From Paramacrobiotus metropolitanus (Eukaryota > Tardigrada > Eutardigrada > Parachela > Macrobiotidae), in contig NW_026570265.1 of NCBI RefSeq assembly GCF_019649055.1, positions 496,001 to 560,000 on the forward strand: 64,000 nt of DNA, written 5' to 3'. The notes under the pieces were generated by a model. The model was not told the DNA's origin. It saw nothing but the letters and a program-made list of their open reading frames with translations, and made no database searches. The position numbers and the translations under genes were made by a program. Shown piece after piece: positions 1-12,831 of the stretch (the first letter of the stretch is position 1; each line of letters starts with the position of its first letter).

Positions 1-1102
1 CTGCTTGATCCAGAACAGTTTCCATGCAGATTGAGCAAGCCTTTTCTTGGCTACGTTGAACAGCGAACGAATATTCCATGTCTTTTTCGAAGGCGGCCGC
101 GCATGCCTACATAGTTAGCTCTGATCCACCACCAGCCATGATTCGAAATAAATACTAGATGCACGCAAAATAATCTCAAATGAATTTCATGACAATTATT
201 CACATACCTCTTCGTGTTGCGATCGCTGGACGGGATCGTTTGGGTCGAGAACTTGGCACTGACAAACCTCGCACAGGTCTCCATGCCAATTCTGACACGA
301 ATCACCTACGGGGCATATTCCTACCATTGCATATTGGCATACAGCAATACAAGAGGTTGCAATATCATCAGATGGCAATGGCGTGGCCGAATAATCCACG
401 GCTTGGGCATACGATACAGGGGGAGGTCGGTCTACAGCTGCAATAACAAAAAATCCTAATTACGTATACAATTAATTCAACATCCATCCGCTTTTACAGA
501 TAATTTCAGAAGTAAAAGCACACAATTATTAAGGTTCTGTGTTTCACCAAATCAAGTCGAAAAATATGTTACTCATTTCAAAACACGAGCGTATGACCTT
601 ACTGTCTTTATTGTAATAAGTAAAAGCAAAATATAAGCACCCCAGTATTCAGACGGGAAGCTGTTTTCGAAGCCAGAAGACTGCAACACGGCATCTCGCA
701 AATAAATACCTATCCCTCTTACCAGCTTCCTCGTTTATCGCGCTATGAACCAAATGTCTTGGACTGGTCATCTTGGGTTTCGGCTTAACCGGCTCGACGG
801 ACGTTCGGCAAAATCCGTTGTTTCCGGTGTCAGCAACGGTCTGCCGAACGTTTCTGTCATGATCGTACCTACAGTAATCAAACAAAAAATTACGAAATCT
901 GACAATTTTAAAAAAGCTCTTTGACATTTCCAGGTTCACTGCTCTTAAATCATAAAATTAATATGGACAACAAACGCACCGACACGAATTCCCGTAAAAG
1001 CAGTTGCCTTGCAAATAATATCGGCAAATGTTGTCTGCTGGGGTGGAGCGATCGTGGGAAAAAGGGCAATCTGCGCGGTAGCAGCAGCCAGAAGAAAAAT
1101 AC
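1..1102 (-). CDS. MKRN: Makorin-type E3 ubiquitin ligase (partial, cut by window start)
   Basis: Four exons can be read on the minus strand: 1102-980, 868-723, 437-208 and 106-1, with consensus GT/AG borders and matching phases. In order they encode two CCCH zinc fingers (the second beginning CRYYLQGNC), a linker, a third CCCH finger (CQYAMVGIC...CQNWH), the makorin Cys-rich stretch (HGDLCEVC ... [16 protein letters not shown]) and the start of a C3HC4 RING ([12 protein letters not shown]). The CCCH-CCCH-makorin motif-RING order is diagnostic of makorins, RNA-binding RING ubiquitin ligases. The rest of the RING and the C-terminal finger lie beyond base 1. The first coding exon with the ATG was not found; the first finger's leading Cys must come from an exon upstream of 1102. 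Finger 1 has four rather than five residues between its second and third Cys. Family call is firm; the 5' end is open. Confidence 0.9.
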
Positions 1103-2149
1103 CTTGAAAAAAAAGGACTGCAGGCGCAAAAGGCAGTGATCAAGTAGACGCAACAAGAGAAAAAATAACTCCACTAACGTAAAAAATAATTGTGCTAACA
1201 CACGTCGAAATACAGTATAATGACTCAAATTTCGCCTAATAATCAAAGTACGAGTATTGAAGTAGTCGAGTAGCTTAACAACTGTATATTAAACTAGTAG
1301 ACCCCGCGCAAATTGCGCGGAGTAAACAATGCAATGGACAAATCACAAAAAAAATCGCAAAAATAAAACTCGTAACTGCAGGTTTGTAAATATATCGTAT
1401 GTGAACTCATAACTGCAGATTTTATGAACGATGCGTATAGTAGGATTTTATTATACGCAAAATACACAACAATGTCCCTGCACACTGCACAGTTGATGTC
1501 ACTTGTTGATAATAACTACTGGAAAATTTGCCTAACCGTTTAATTGACTGCAGAATGGCCTAAAACCTGATATGCGAATTTTTAAAGTTGTTTTTCTCAC
1601 AAAAACGTAAATTTTTTTGTCTCCAATCTGTTTATTTCCAGATCAGTCGCCATCAGGTAAATTTCGTGCAGCTGCTACATAGGGACCCTGTAATTTATTA
1701 AAACTTGTTTTCCTCTTTTTCTCACCATTCTGAGCTTTCTCAACGCATCCGACAACAATTTACTGAAGCCCTTTACATCCCAGTTTGACCGCTAATGCAC
1801 CACTGCTGCTGCCCTTCAACAATCAGTGCAATAATAAGTGATAAATTAAAACAGTAATAGTCACATTTTTTACTATTACTTTGACCACAGAACAAAGTTA
1901 AACCACTTTAATTAAATAAGGACAAAAGCATTTCGTTGTATTTCCTTCTCCGCTGTTAGCACTTTCTAAAATCGAAGACTGTACGCGAAATTTCTTGCAT
2001 GTTTGCTGCTTCGCGAGCTCCAGCATCTCGGCGTTGCCTACGGCTCCGCCTTCTGTGACAAAATTACGAAGGTATTTCAAGTTTCCCAAAAATTCTCTTG
2101 TTCTCAGTAGTCGCTGGTCAATAACGAAGCATACCTTGCTTAAGGATTT
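1103..2149. other. Upstream region of makorin, no gene recognised
   Basis: AT-rich DNA presumably holding the first makorin exon and promoter. A short perfect inverted repeat, CCGCGCAA/TTGCGCGG with a one-base loop, lies at 1304-1320. Open frames here show no recognisable protein. Confidence 0.4.
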
Positions 2150-2745
2150 GGCCCGGTACATAGCACCACATTTTAGTATCTGTTCGAAAACTTCCACTTT
2201 CGCGCACTCCCAAACCCCTTTTTGCTTTGGTTTGTGACATATTGCAGCAAGATGATTTGTAATTTGTATACATTGGCGTGAAAAGCGTTTGAGCGCGCAA
2301 CATCCGGTTCGGGAGTTATGGCTGTATGAAAATAACGCACATATCAATATGCATGAAATGGGTTTTTCACGGAGCCACAGTTCTGGCATTGTTTTCACAT
2401 TTTAAAATGAATTAAAAAATTTTAAAAATGGTGTAGCGGTGGTTCGGTGTAAAGACGATCTCCATGGCTATGTGCACTTACGTGCAAAATTTGAAAAGGA
2501 TCGGTCCATAATGAGACTTGTGGTAGACCTGAATTATGCATTTAAACTTTTTGGAATTTTTTTACCCTCATAACTATGCAACCGGATGTTGCGCGCGAAA
2601 ACGTTTCACGCCAATGGATACAATTATTCGGCTCACAGTATCAAAAAGCAACCCAAGAAAGGGTTTGGAAGTGCGCGAAAGCAAATATTCCCGTCAATAT
2701 ACACGAATTTAGTATTATGTACCGGGCCAATCCCTTAACTGCAAT
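2150..2745. repeat. Imperfect inverted-repeat (foldback) element
   Basis: About 170-190 bases at 2150-2330 recur in reverse complement at about 2565-2745. Shared blocks include the phrase around 'accggatgttgcgcgc', the 'tttcacgccaatg-ataca' block, the 'gtttgg-agtgcgcgaaag' block and the end 'atgtaccgggccaa'. The arms flank an AT-rich centre of about 230 bases that is itself weakly symmetrical. Arms have diverged by indels and substitutions. A 166-codon open frame across the left arm (2398-1898, minus) has no recognisable domain and is probably chance. The layout fits an old MITE or foldback element. No target-site duplication was identified. Confidence 0.7.
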
Positions 2746-5476
2746 TCTCGCCTAATGACTGCCAATATTAATGACTGCCAAGCATTCGCTCAAATGTGCA
2801 GCTGCCAGCTGGCTGTCCTTTAAATCAGCACATTACACGCAGTTCCGCCTTTCTGGAACTTAATTTTCCACAGAAAAAAATTTGAAGTACTCGCAGGTCT
2901 GTAGTTTTTTAACTTCAACAGCAAATCAGTACCAATGGCAACCACCCGTGGAAGCGTGGCAGCTTTAAACGGGTCGAACCACTACGAATGACAGCGCCTT
3001 GGGAAACAGTTTTGAGCAGTTTTAATGTTTGAAGACCTTCGTATGTGTTCTTCCTCAAATCATTTTTTCTTGATGCCAAATACTGAATAAAAAATCGATA
3101 AATTCGTTCAAGACCACGGAATATCACGTGGTCGTGATTCCAGAATAACAAAGTTTTCCCAACTCTAACTTGTAAGTTGGTCAATTGACTCAATTCGTTT
3201 TGGTTGCCGAGACAGTGTTGGGGTGGTCGGTTTTGCAGTGGTGGATTCTTAGCTGTTCCCATAGGCTTTCTATGTTAACGTTTTTGCAAGTTTTCTTTCA
3301 AACGTTTGTTTTTTCTCAAATTCGACTTTTGCTGGCAAATCTGTACGTTAAGGGCTATCGAACGACTTATAGACATTGGAGTTTGGTTGAGTGCAGCGTT
3401 AATGCATCGATGACACACACGGAATTTTGTTAAGGCTTATCCTTTTATTTATATAGAAGATTTTAACTTGCAATCCCAATGAACCAATAATTACGTAGTC
3501 ACAATTGCATTCTGATTTGTGCCGATTCCTTGCCAAAAATAGTTCAAAAACTCCGGTAAATTTCGCTAATACGAACTATTTACTACTCTAATGACTAAAC
3601 TCTCCGTTTTTTTTGTAAATCCTCCCTTACCTGCACAACACTGAGCCTGGATCTCGCGATGACATTCTCGCAGTTAAAGAAGAAAATGGTAACAAAAATT
3701 CACAACTTCCGAAACGCCCAACGATTCTGGCTAAAATCTGAAATTAATGGACACTATTTCATCATACACCAACCAAAACGGTGTACAGAGTATATGTTAC
3801 GAATACGATTTCAAGTCCTAACCACGTCTAACTTCACCACTTCAGCACTGAACACTGGATGTTGAAATACAGGGTAGCACTAAAAAGTACTTCTAACACC
3901 CATTAACAGTAGCCGAACACCCATTAACAGAGGAATCGGAGCGACCGAACACTGCGATGCTGAACGAAGAGTCAAAATAACTGTAGTGCAACAGACCTGG
4001 CGGAATCCAGACTATGCAGACTGCAGTCAGCAGCGAATTCTTAAAAGCGGAATAAAAATCCACGATAAATCGTAGGGTCTTCTCAAATCTCAACTGTGGG
4101 AACCAGAAAACGTGACAAATCAGTTGTCCATCAACGCGTTTCAAAAGACCTGCAACAAATTAAACAGATTTCGAGTTCGGTAACAAATTGTATCGGTTGA
4201 AGCTGATCGCGTATACAGATACCGTAAACAGCAATGCTTAGACCACCTTGCTTAGACTAATTGTAAGTAGTAAGTTACTAAGAAAAAAATTTATTTCTCG
4301 AACCTCGATAATTTCGCTATCCGACAATGGATATTAGAAGACTAAGAAGAGCATTGAAATACATCAAAATATTTTCAAAAGTACGCGAGTCAACCACACA
4401 CCGAAATGATAAAAATGCGTGTCAGTAGAACGTCCCTCAAAATAATTTTTTGGGTTTCAAGCAACTGGAACCTGAAGTTGGACGTGTGGTTACTTACGTA
4501 AAGTTGAACCCTTTATTGTGTCAAAAAGTGTGATAGTTTCCCTGTGCTTCAATTTTATTTTCTGTAGGCATTACGATATTTCAATTCTGCGTAAATTCCG
4601 ATATCCCGGTTGCTACCGGCAACCGCTGTCGGGGAGTTGGGTCTGTTGCCAAACCGAAGAACAAACTGCCACTAAATCAGACCCTGAAATTGTACGTGCT
4701 CACATCAGTTCTTATTTGTTCGCTAGGTGCTCAAAATTAAAGGTAGATATTTCATTTTACGTATGTGACATTTTTTACGATCAGCGAGCTGCAAAAGGGC
4801 GCATTCCCAGAACTACCCGAAACATGTATGGGAATATTACAGTACAGTAAATAAATGTAAGTTTATGAGCCTGTTCGCTGTTCTGGTTTTTTATTTTCAA
4901 TACAGTACTCAATAGACACACGTTTCAGAAATACCCGTACCGGTATTTCTACACTTACACCGATCGGCGTTAACTGCCATGAGAAGAAAAAATTAATATT
5001 CAGACTTTAACGAGTATTTAATTTGTCACACGATTCTCATCGAAATAACATAATGATAATTTATTGCAAGTCTTAGTGTTTACACCATTTAGGGCACAAT
5101 GTCGTTCTGACGTTCTCGCACCGATCCAAAAACGAAGAGAATTAATTTAATTAAATTTTCATGATCATCAATTACGGTACATGCGTACAGTACGAGTACT
5201 GTAATTCCAGACAGCATCACATCAGAATGGTTAACACCAATTAGAAAATAAAATAATGCTTACTCAAACTAACAGAAATCGGCATGAGGACACGAGGAAT
5301 GTAAATCTGATGACACTCGAAATATTGGCAAAACGATAAAACGAAAAGCCACAAAACATTTAACGAAAAAATAAGGAGCAAACTAAAAAGGAGTTAGAAT
5401 CGATAAACCCACACCCAATAATAAAAACTGTTATGTTAATAACCATTTCAGCAACCGAAGGTCCACAGCCTCGCCT
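2746..5476. other. 2.7 kb intergenic, no gene recognised
   Basis: No frame here gives a recognisable protein or convincing exon chain. A 16-base phrase (aacacccattaacag) is tandemly duplicated near 3897-3931. Small imperfect palindromes occur near 4929-4951 and 5185-5203. A 115-codon minus frame at 3262-2915 has no known features. Confidence 0.4.
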
Positions 5477-8211
5477 TTATTCCTCACCCAGCGTAGTATG
5501 TTTTACCTTGGTAAAATCAAACTTCTCTCCGGTGCCACGCTTGAAAATGTCCAAAACATCATCGCACGTTGACTCAAAATGCGATACAGCATCGTAGGAT
5601 CGCGAAATAAATATTTGACTTTCCTGTCCGAGATCAGTGGGCACCAACAGATCGCTCACGGAAACAAATCTAAAAACGACGTTGCAAAAACAGTTTCTTA
5701 TCGATCATATTAGTTATTAAATAAATTAAACGGCAATTCCATAAAAATATTAAAAATCTTGCATACTTTTGTCGAATAGGCCCAAGCAGTTTGATTCCAG
5801 GCTGAATTTCAGCTTCAGGATTAGATGTCTCCACTGTCGTGCTAACCATGGCAATAAACCATCCTTTCGAAGCGACTTGGTGTGTAAAGGAAACGCAAGA
5901 AATATAAATATCTGAAAAGGGCAAACACTACTGCCACCGCCTCGCACAACTGGTCAAAAAGCAGCTACGGTAATTTCACTCACCGTTTCTGCGATTGACC
6001 TGGTTCTGGGGAATGATGAGCTGAGTGGACAATGCGTTGTTCACATCGGGAATTGGGTGGTCCAACAAACAGATGCAACGGATAACCTACACAAATGGTA
6101 AGTAAAGAAACACGAAAACTAGCGAGCAACATGGAATATCAGATAAAGTATGTTATTAAAGCTTTAATCAACCTAAGAAATGTATTATGTCACAAGAAGA
6201 AACAGTATATTACGTCACAAGGCAGTTATACGAGTATTATATTATGACATTGACAAAACTCACTTCGCCAACTTTTTTAACTCGATCCGGGGCATAGCTG
6301 GGATCACAATACACCTGCTTGCAGCGTACAGTCTCATTCCCACAGCGAACGCCAACCGCCTTTCCTTTCTCCAGGATAATCTCGTCGACTGGTTTGTCCA
6401 ACATGTATGTTCCGCCGTATATGGCACTAAGTCTATGACAACCCAAAACAGTCAAAACACTTAAGATTATTGCCACTAACGAGATAAGCTGCTGCAATCC
6501 ACCTCGCAAATCCCTGAGGCAGTTCTCCCAGCCCATACAGTGGATACAAATAAGGACTTTTCCCATATCGGGCTAAAGACTCCTGGTACAGCTTGATCTT
6601 GTTCAGCGTTGGTCCACAAGGTTGAGAAATATAACTAAAGTGCAAAACAAATCAATTTAGAACAAATGAACAAGTCAGGACGCGGTGTACTTTTAGCGTG
6701 CTTTATGATTCTAAATAACAATAACAAATATCCGCAAAAACAGCTGAAAAATTTAGAAGTTCATTTTTGTTCGTGATGAACAGTAATTTCATTTACTCAT
6801 CGGTGGTTTGTAAAGCCAGGGCGTGGCCGGTAAAGTCAGCTGTATTCTTATCCAAGCCAAATTTTTCATAAAGTTCATGCATCGTTGTTCGTTTTGGGTC
6901 AATTTCCTTCCATGTTTTCGGGTCTTCCTCGTTAAAGTCATTCACGAAAACAAGGAAATTTCGGAATCGGCGCTTTTCAAACAATCCCATCAAACCTGTA
7001 TAATGCACGTATTCTTACATCATTAAGATTAACTGCTAGAGGCCGTGGTCATGCCACAAAGAGTAGGCGCGTGGTTTACCGGAAGCCAGCGCTTCTTTCT
7101 CATCAGCAGGGACTTTGTGAATCTTCCCTTGTTTGAAGACATAGCTTCCTTCGATCGACTTGAATTCCAGATATCGGGTGACGCCGGTGTGAATGAGCAG
7201 ACGCACCAACTCGCCTACACAAGACAGGAAGAACATTTACACAAACACACAGCACCAGCAAAGGCGCCTCGCGCTTTCACAGATTATCGATCGATTTCGG
7301 GACGCGGGTCATACATTCACTCAGCAATGCTACTGCAGGCGACCGTCAATGGAGCCGTAATTGAACCCATTTACCATTTGCCATCAGGAACTTGGGAATC
7401 AAATCCACATTCCAATCTCTTCCCCGACCCATTTCTTCCGGTGGTTTGCCAGCGTTAAATTTGGCGAATAACTGAAATAATCGCTACTACTCAAGTATGC
7501 GTACATAAAATTAAACGACAGCATTCTTACATCTTCCAGTGGAGTAATGGAAGCGCTGTCTCCTCCATAGTACTTATTACGATCCAAATGCAAAATCTTT
7601 TTCCCGCTCACGGATAGCATACCACTGATGATGCACTCCTAAAATATAAGGCCATGACCAATCCATTTTTATACCGCAAAAATTGTCTTTAAATTAATCG
7701 AAAGGTATGTAAAAATGCGCACTACTGTGCATAAGCTGATAAGCGGTATTCCGGTAACCATATCTAACGAGCAACACTCGGACCGGAAACAGCCCGCCTG
7801 ATTACGGAGCTGGGAAAGTAGCTGCAACAATAAATGGGCACCACACGGCCAACAGAATATTTAAATGTGCAACCAACGAATTAGGATCGAAATCCACCGC
7901 GAGAATGCGGCATCTATCCTGGGAGCACCACCATCGATAACAAATTTATGCCAAAATATAGATATAAAAAAAATTTCTGTGATTAAACCGTCTTTAACCG
8001 ATAAATGCTGATACACTGGATATTACTCAGTTATGCATTAATGCCATTTTGAAACAATCTACTGCAATATGGTTGAATAAATTTAGTCGTCACATTTTCT
8101 TGGTGTAACAGTGGTAACACTAAACAGGTAAACAATTGGCTACCCCCAACTGCAAGGCGAACGTACCGTCAATCCTGTGCCACAAACAACCGCATCATAT
8201 TCCTCATCCAT
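5477..8211 (-). CDS. GDI: Rab GDP-dissociation inhibitor
   Basis: Ten exons with consistent splice phases give 441 residues, the usual GDI length: 8211-8167, 7638-7531, 7471-7375, 7214-7080, 6995-6797, 6634-6503, 6432-6264, 6086-5984, 5911-5767 and 5669-5477. The protein starts [18 protein letters not shown], the dinucleotide-fold-like start of GDI/REP proteins. It carries the hallmark stretches [60 protein letters not shown] and [19 protein letters not shown] extracts prenylated GDP-bound Rabs from membranes and recycles them through the cytosol. It lacks REP-type insertions, so GDI rather than REP is the better call. The stop codon overlaps an AATAAA, which could be a very close poly(A) signal. 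Head to head with the MIF gene. Confidence 0.96.
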
Positions 8212-9706
8212 CTTTGCTACCTATCCAGATAACGAAACCTCAAAACCGGAGAAAATCTGCAAACAAGCGTAAAACAGATTCATGGATTGATTGCCATCGT
8301 AGAATGTTTCTAATCACCACTTCTACTAACGAAACAGGGCAAGTTGGATTCAGCTGGTATTCAAGTTTCCACACGTTTGCCCATCTCAAATTAACAAAAA
8401 GGGAAAACAAATCAGAAATATATAAAGTATCTCACACTAATCTGCGTACGATTCAAAAGTAAGCTCATTAAAACTTATCAACATCAACTAAATGCGAAAG
8501 TGCCACGCACAGAAATGCTAATCAACGATGTCGTCTATGTTTTTTGGATACTTGTCTGGTCGCTGGCGCGCAAAAGCTACTGATCTGCCCAAAAACGACT
8601 AAAACTTTCAGGATATCGCCTTACAATTTCTGTGATGCTTGAATGTAGACGCTTGTAAAATTGTACGTAGCTCACGTAGCTCTACACAATAATCACAGTC
8701 AATAATCAAATGAGGAACAAATTCGAGTGTTAAGTCTGGACAGGGTTCTCGTGTGTGCTCGACAAGGGTAGTCGTCATACACGGGACCTTTCAGAGTGGG
8801 AAAAGTAAAACGGAAGGAAGCATGGCAAGCCGATTTGACCAGACAGTGCAGACACTGATTTAACAGCTGACTTTGCAAGTTTGTATACCAGGATAACGAT
8901 AACATGAATGATGACGGTTTCACTGTTGCTACTTAAGAACTGCGGCATTTGTATGTTAAACTGTTGTCCGATACAAAATGCAATAAAATAATACTCGTAC
9001 TAAAAATTTATTAAAAGAAATTATCATTTACAGATACTGTCCATTTACATGATTACATTTGTTTTTAAATTTGAGTTCAAGACTTCAAATTTTATTACTC
9101 ACAAATGTTGTGCTATTTACGGTACTGCAGTCTGCAGTTATAAATATTCTTTTAAATATGCAGGTAGTTTTGTTGCAGACATGCAAACGGTGTTTTTCTT
9201 TGTCGATTCTTGTGTTTATCTGAATTATGGCTGGAACTTCTTCGCTTCGGTACGCTCTTTTTCAGTCCTGGTGCCGGTTGCGTACAGAGAAATTATCCAT
9301 GTTAATTTTGCTACGTTTTGCAGTGCATCCGCGCAGTTGTAAGATATCTCGACAGTCGACACAATGATAATAAAAGTACAGAAGCATAGATTGCAATGCA
9401 GCTATAAAACAAGATAAGTTAAATAAAATGTATCAGACCTTTACGGTCATTTTGACTTAGCGTGTGCGTACAGTCCTTTCGCGGGTGCACTTGTAAGTAA
9501 ACTTGACAAGAGGTTCTTCCGCCTCGCTAATTAATGTTCGATTAAACGCTCTATCGCAAACTGCATGATACTGATCTAGCTTTAATTGTGTCAGATTGTG
9601 TGGCGTATTTGAGTTCGCCAATAAATTTCCAAGGTTGTAGAGATTCAAAACCAAAATATTGCATTATTTGTGCACGAATTTCAATCGCTTTATCTAATTG
9701 TACAAA
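8212..9706. other. Divergent intergenic region between GDI and MIF genes
   Basis: 1.5 kb between the two divergent start codons. It should hold both promoters, but no clear TATA or initiator could be assigned. Minus frames at 8923-8699 (74 codons, six Cys) and 9654-9457 have no recognisable fold or splice context and are not called as genes. Confidence 0.4.
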
Positions 9707-10311
9707 ATGCCGACGCTTCAAATTAACACTAATGTAACAGTGGACAAAATTCCCAAAGAGTTCAATCGGGAGGTCACAGACTTCTTATCAAGCTTGATGG
9801 AAATGGATCCCAAAGTAAGCAAACTTCTGCGTGAATACTTCCCAGGCATCGAAGTTCTAAAAGACTAGGACTTAAATTAATCCATAGAATTTCAACAAAA
9901 TAACTTCGAATTTCGCATCGTGAAATAAATCCTACTTACTCACAATTGACAAGTTTTTCTGTATATTATACTATCAAATATTTTGTTTTATGATAGTTCT
10001 TCACTGTATTTGTGAATGCTGGTCAACTGATCACAAATGGTGGTACTCATGAACCATGTGGATTTGCATCGTTGTGGTTTATTGGGTCATTTTTTGGAAA
10101 CGTGAGCGAGAAGCACAACAAAGCTTTGTTCGATTTCGTGCAGCAAAAACTTGGAATTGCTCCGAATCGGTATGTTAATTATTATTAAGCGGGTCCACAG
10201 ACAGAAACAGTTTATTTTTCTTCTAGTTTTGCCATCTTCTATCACGATATGCCTCCAGCTGCAGTTGGCTACGATGGCAAAACATTTGCTGGAACTCCTC
10301 GACCATCATGA
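9707..10311 (+). CDS. MIF: MIF / D-dopachrome tautomerase family protein
   Basis: Three exons (9707-9814, 9997-10169, 10227-10311) with GT/AG borders encode 121 residues, close to the roughly 115-120 of the family. The start MPTLQINTNV places the conserved catalytic proline directly after the initiator Met. Exon 2 carries the family core, NGGTHEPCGFASL and the helix ending LGIAPNR; exon 3 gives FAIFYHDMPPAAVGYDGKTFAG and a short tail. The three-exon layout is also typical. MIF proteins are small trimeric tautomerases that in animals can also act as secreted cytokines despite lacking a signal peptide; none is seen here. MIF versus DDT cannot be settled by eye, though the YHDM...GYDGKTFAG end resembles MIF more. 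Exon 1 reads through its donor for 17 codons to a stop if unspliced. Confidence 0.92.
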
Positions 10312-10411
10312 AAGAATAATTTTGTCTTATGCATTTTACCATTAATGATTTGAGAATTTAATGGAAAAGATTTATAAAATGCTCTCTAGCTATATACATA
10401 TATACAATGTA

Positions 10412-10564
10412 GGACTAAATGGTCGCATAGCCCCATACCCAGCATTCTGTACGCAAGCGGTGCAGTGCACTTGTACGAAACGGATATTTTGAACTCAGTC
10501 GTACAGTGCACTGCGCTGCATTCGTACTGAATGTGGAGATGTTGGGTATGCGACCATTTTGTCC
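10412..10564. mobile_element. TA-flanked MITE with near full-length terminal inverted repeats
   Basis: A 153-base element begins GGACTAAATGGTCGCATA and ends with the near-perfect complement (TATGCGACCATTTTGTCC). It is flanked on both sides by TA (10410-10411 and 10565-10566). The inverted arms run about 65-70 bases each, with a few mismatches, and leave only a short centre, so the RNA or single strand would fold into one hairpin. TA duplication is the signature of Tc1/mariner-type transposases; there is no coding capacity, so it is non-autonomous. It lies about 100 bases downstream of the MIF stop. Confidence 0.85.
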
Positions 10565-11038
10565 TAAGCTGTATGTCGACATTGTTATTTACTTCCTGCT
10601 CTGTTGATACTGGATATAAGTATGTGCGGGCAAAGTCTGCTAGTCCGTGTACAAAGGTCAGGTTTGCATTTGGTTACATAGTTTAATTGGACACCGATCT
10701 ACAGTAGAGTGGCGTTTTGATTAGTAAAAAACACATTTATTGGCTGTTAGGTATTCAAAAAACAAGTAGAATAAGCCGGTTCTGCGTTATGGTTTCGATA
10801 TTTCGTTGTCGGTACAAAGGCATTTCACAATCCCGTGTCAGTATTTTTATGCAGTCGATGCTGAAGCGGTTTTAGTGTGCCGTAACGTCGGCTCAGTACA
10901 CTGTCATAAGTAAATAGTTGAGTGAAATTGTAATTATTAATTCAATGCAACAACAATGACCGTGCACATGTGAGCATAAATCAGAAAAAAACATGTGATC
11001 AGTCGATTTGGAAATTCAGAAGAACCCTGTCCGTGAGG

Positions 11039-12831
11039 CTAGTAGTTCACACAGTTCTTTTGGACAGTTGGGCGGAATAAAGTGGGATCGATGTTGTGAG
11101 TCGCCAGAGCTTTGTCAATAATTGCTTCTGTATTGGCATTAAAACCGGACGGAGATCGTCCCAAAACCCACGAGTGTGCTAAAATCAAATTACCATACTT
11201 AGTATTTATTATTAAAATTTGCGAAAAAGGTGTAGCACTTTCTAGAGTACAGTCATTATTAAGGTCAAATTTTGCTAAGGTTTTCGAGAACAAAACATAA
11301 AATTACTTATATAAACACAACATTTACCCCAGTTCACAAATGTACGGTTAATCTCATAAGAACCATTCGTGAAGCATTACGCGTACGTATCTATTGCTGC
11401 CTATTGCAACTTGTATTACATACCTTCATGAAACAATCCAGCAGCGATGTTCGAACATGCCCAGACCTAAAGGACAAAAATTGTTTAAAAATTATAGCAA
11501 AGTACCGTTTGATACCGTTTGATACCGAATGAGTAGTTTACAATTGAAAAAGTCGTGTAATCCGTCTCTGCCACCCAATAATCTCCGGTCGCATTGCCTG
11601 AGAATAACGAATTTTGGTAATTAGTTGGGGGAATTGCTTTTCGTATTGTAATATTCTGCAGTGTACTGCAGTGTACAAAAATATATGTATGTTCATTTAA
11701 AAGCGCTAGTTCAAAATGAAATCAAACAGATTTCAGCAGCTGGATTACGCATGTTAACGCCGGCTTCATATTATCACAAATTTTTCTTATGTGTATTCGC
11801 TTGCATGCTTACTCATGTTGTCAAACTGGACAACTAATTTTGCTGGGATTGCTCGATTGGGTGCCCACGCTTTTCCTGTAGCGTTAACCATCACGCGCCT
11901 AAACAATTATGACAATTAACTGAATTAACAATAAGTATAGTTTGCAACTTTAAAAGTTAGACAATTAAGCGCTTTATTCATTTTTACGTACGTGTGACAA
12001 ATGTTTTAAAACCACTTGAATTCTAATATCACGTCTTGTAAGCATCAGTTTCTATTTCAGAATTAAACATCGTGTTGACCACAAAATTAACTATCAGTTT
12101 AGGGAGCAAATATAAATATAAATAATTGCATGTGTCACATTCACGTTACATCTTTACCTACATACTGTACATTAGTGCATATGTGTTTTCTAGTTATCCT
12201 GCATTTGCAACAACCTTATGAATACTTACGATCCATTGAAAGCAAAAACTGTTCCCGTATTGTTAACTCGCACAAAGCTGCTGTTCGGCATCTGAGTGTA
12301 TTCCGCTCGGGAGCAATTGACTCCAATTTGGAAAAATGCGAAGTAACTTCTTATATCGTACCAGACACCTAAATACTAACAAGAAATAATTAATGACTTC
12401 AGTTCTGATATAGACAGAGCTGTATTGTATACAGTAGAATTATATACAAACTGTATAGAACTTTGGTTATGTCAAAGTCAAACAGAGCTTTACAATACCG
12501 TACATTACTTTATGCATATGTTAAATTTTGATTACGTAGTTTGAAAGTGAAAACCGTCAAGATTGTTTTTGGTTTGTTGTATATTTGAAAACGATTTCCA
12601 GTTACTATCAAAGTTATCGGTTTAGCAAGCGCTTTGTTCGACTATAGCTAATCGTAGGAGTATACTTCATAGTACTCGTACTCTACTTTATTTTGGTTTA
12701 CGTACCTGAGAAATACTGAAACCATCTTTCACCGGCACAACTGGACAACGTCCAGGCAGAATGGTTGCTTTTGTGGAAATCGAAAAAACCGCTACAAACA
12801 GTACGAAAACGACTTGGAATTTGGACATCAT
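11039..12831 (-). CDS. Secreted lipocalin, apolipoprotein D-like
   Basis: Six exons (12831-12706, 12375-12230, 11898-11813, 11597-11542, 11466-11424, 11178-11039) join in phase to 198 residues. Residues 1-23 form a hydrophobic signal peptide (after MMSKFQ). The lipocalin signatures are in order: the GxW motif (YLGVWYDIRSY), the TDY motif (DYWVAETDYTTFSIV) and the Arg-containing third motif (WVLGRSP). Four cysteines remain after cleavage (GRCP, VNCS, WACS, QKNC), as in ApoD's two disulfides, and several N-x-S/T sites lie in exon 2. Lipocalins bind small hydrophobic ligands outside the cell. The exon 2 acceptor was chosen at 12376 because the nearer AG gives an immediate stop. Ligand unknown; the ApoD label rests on the C-terminal pattern. 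Confidence 0.9.

Noticed and set aside
1898-2398. 166-codon minus-strand open frame
   Set aside because: It overlaps the left arm of an inverted repeat, shows no domain, and its sequence is explained by the repeat.
2915-3262. 115-codon minus-strand open frame
   Set aside because: No recognisable motif, splice context or neighbouring exons.
8699-8923. Six-cysteine 74-codon minus-strand frame, possible small secreted protein
   Set aside because: No signal peptide, no regular cysteine spacing and no supporting exons.
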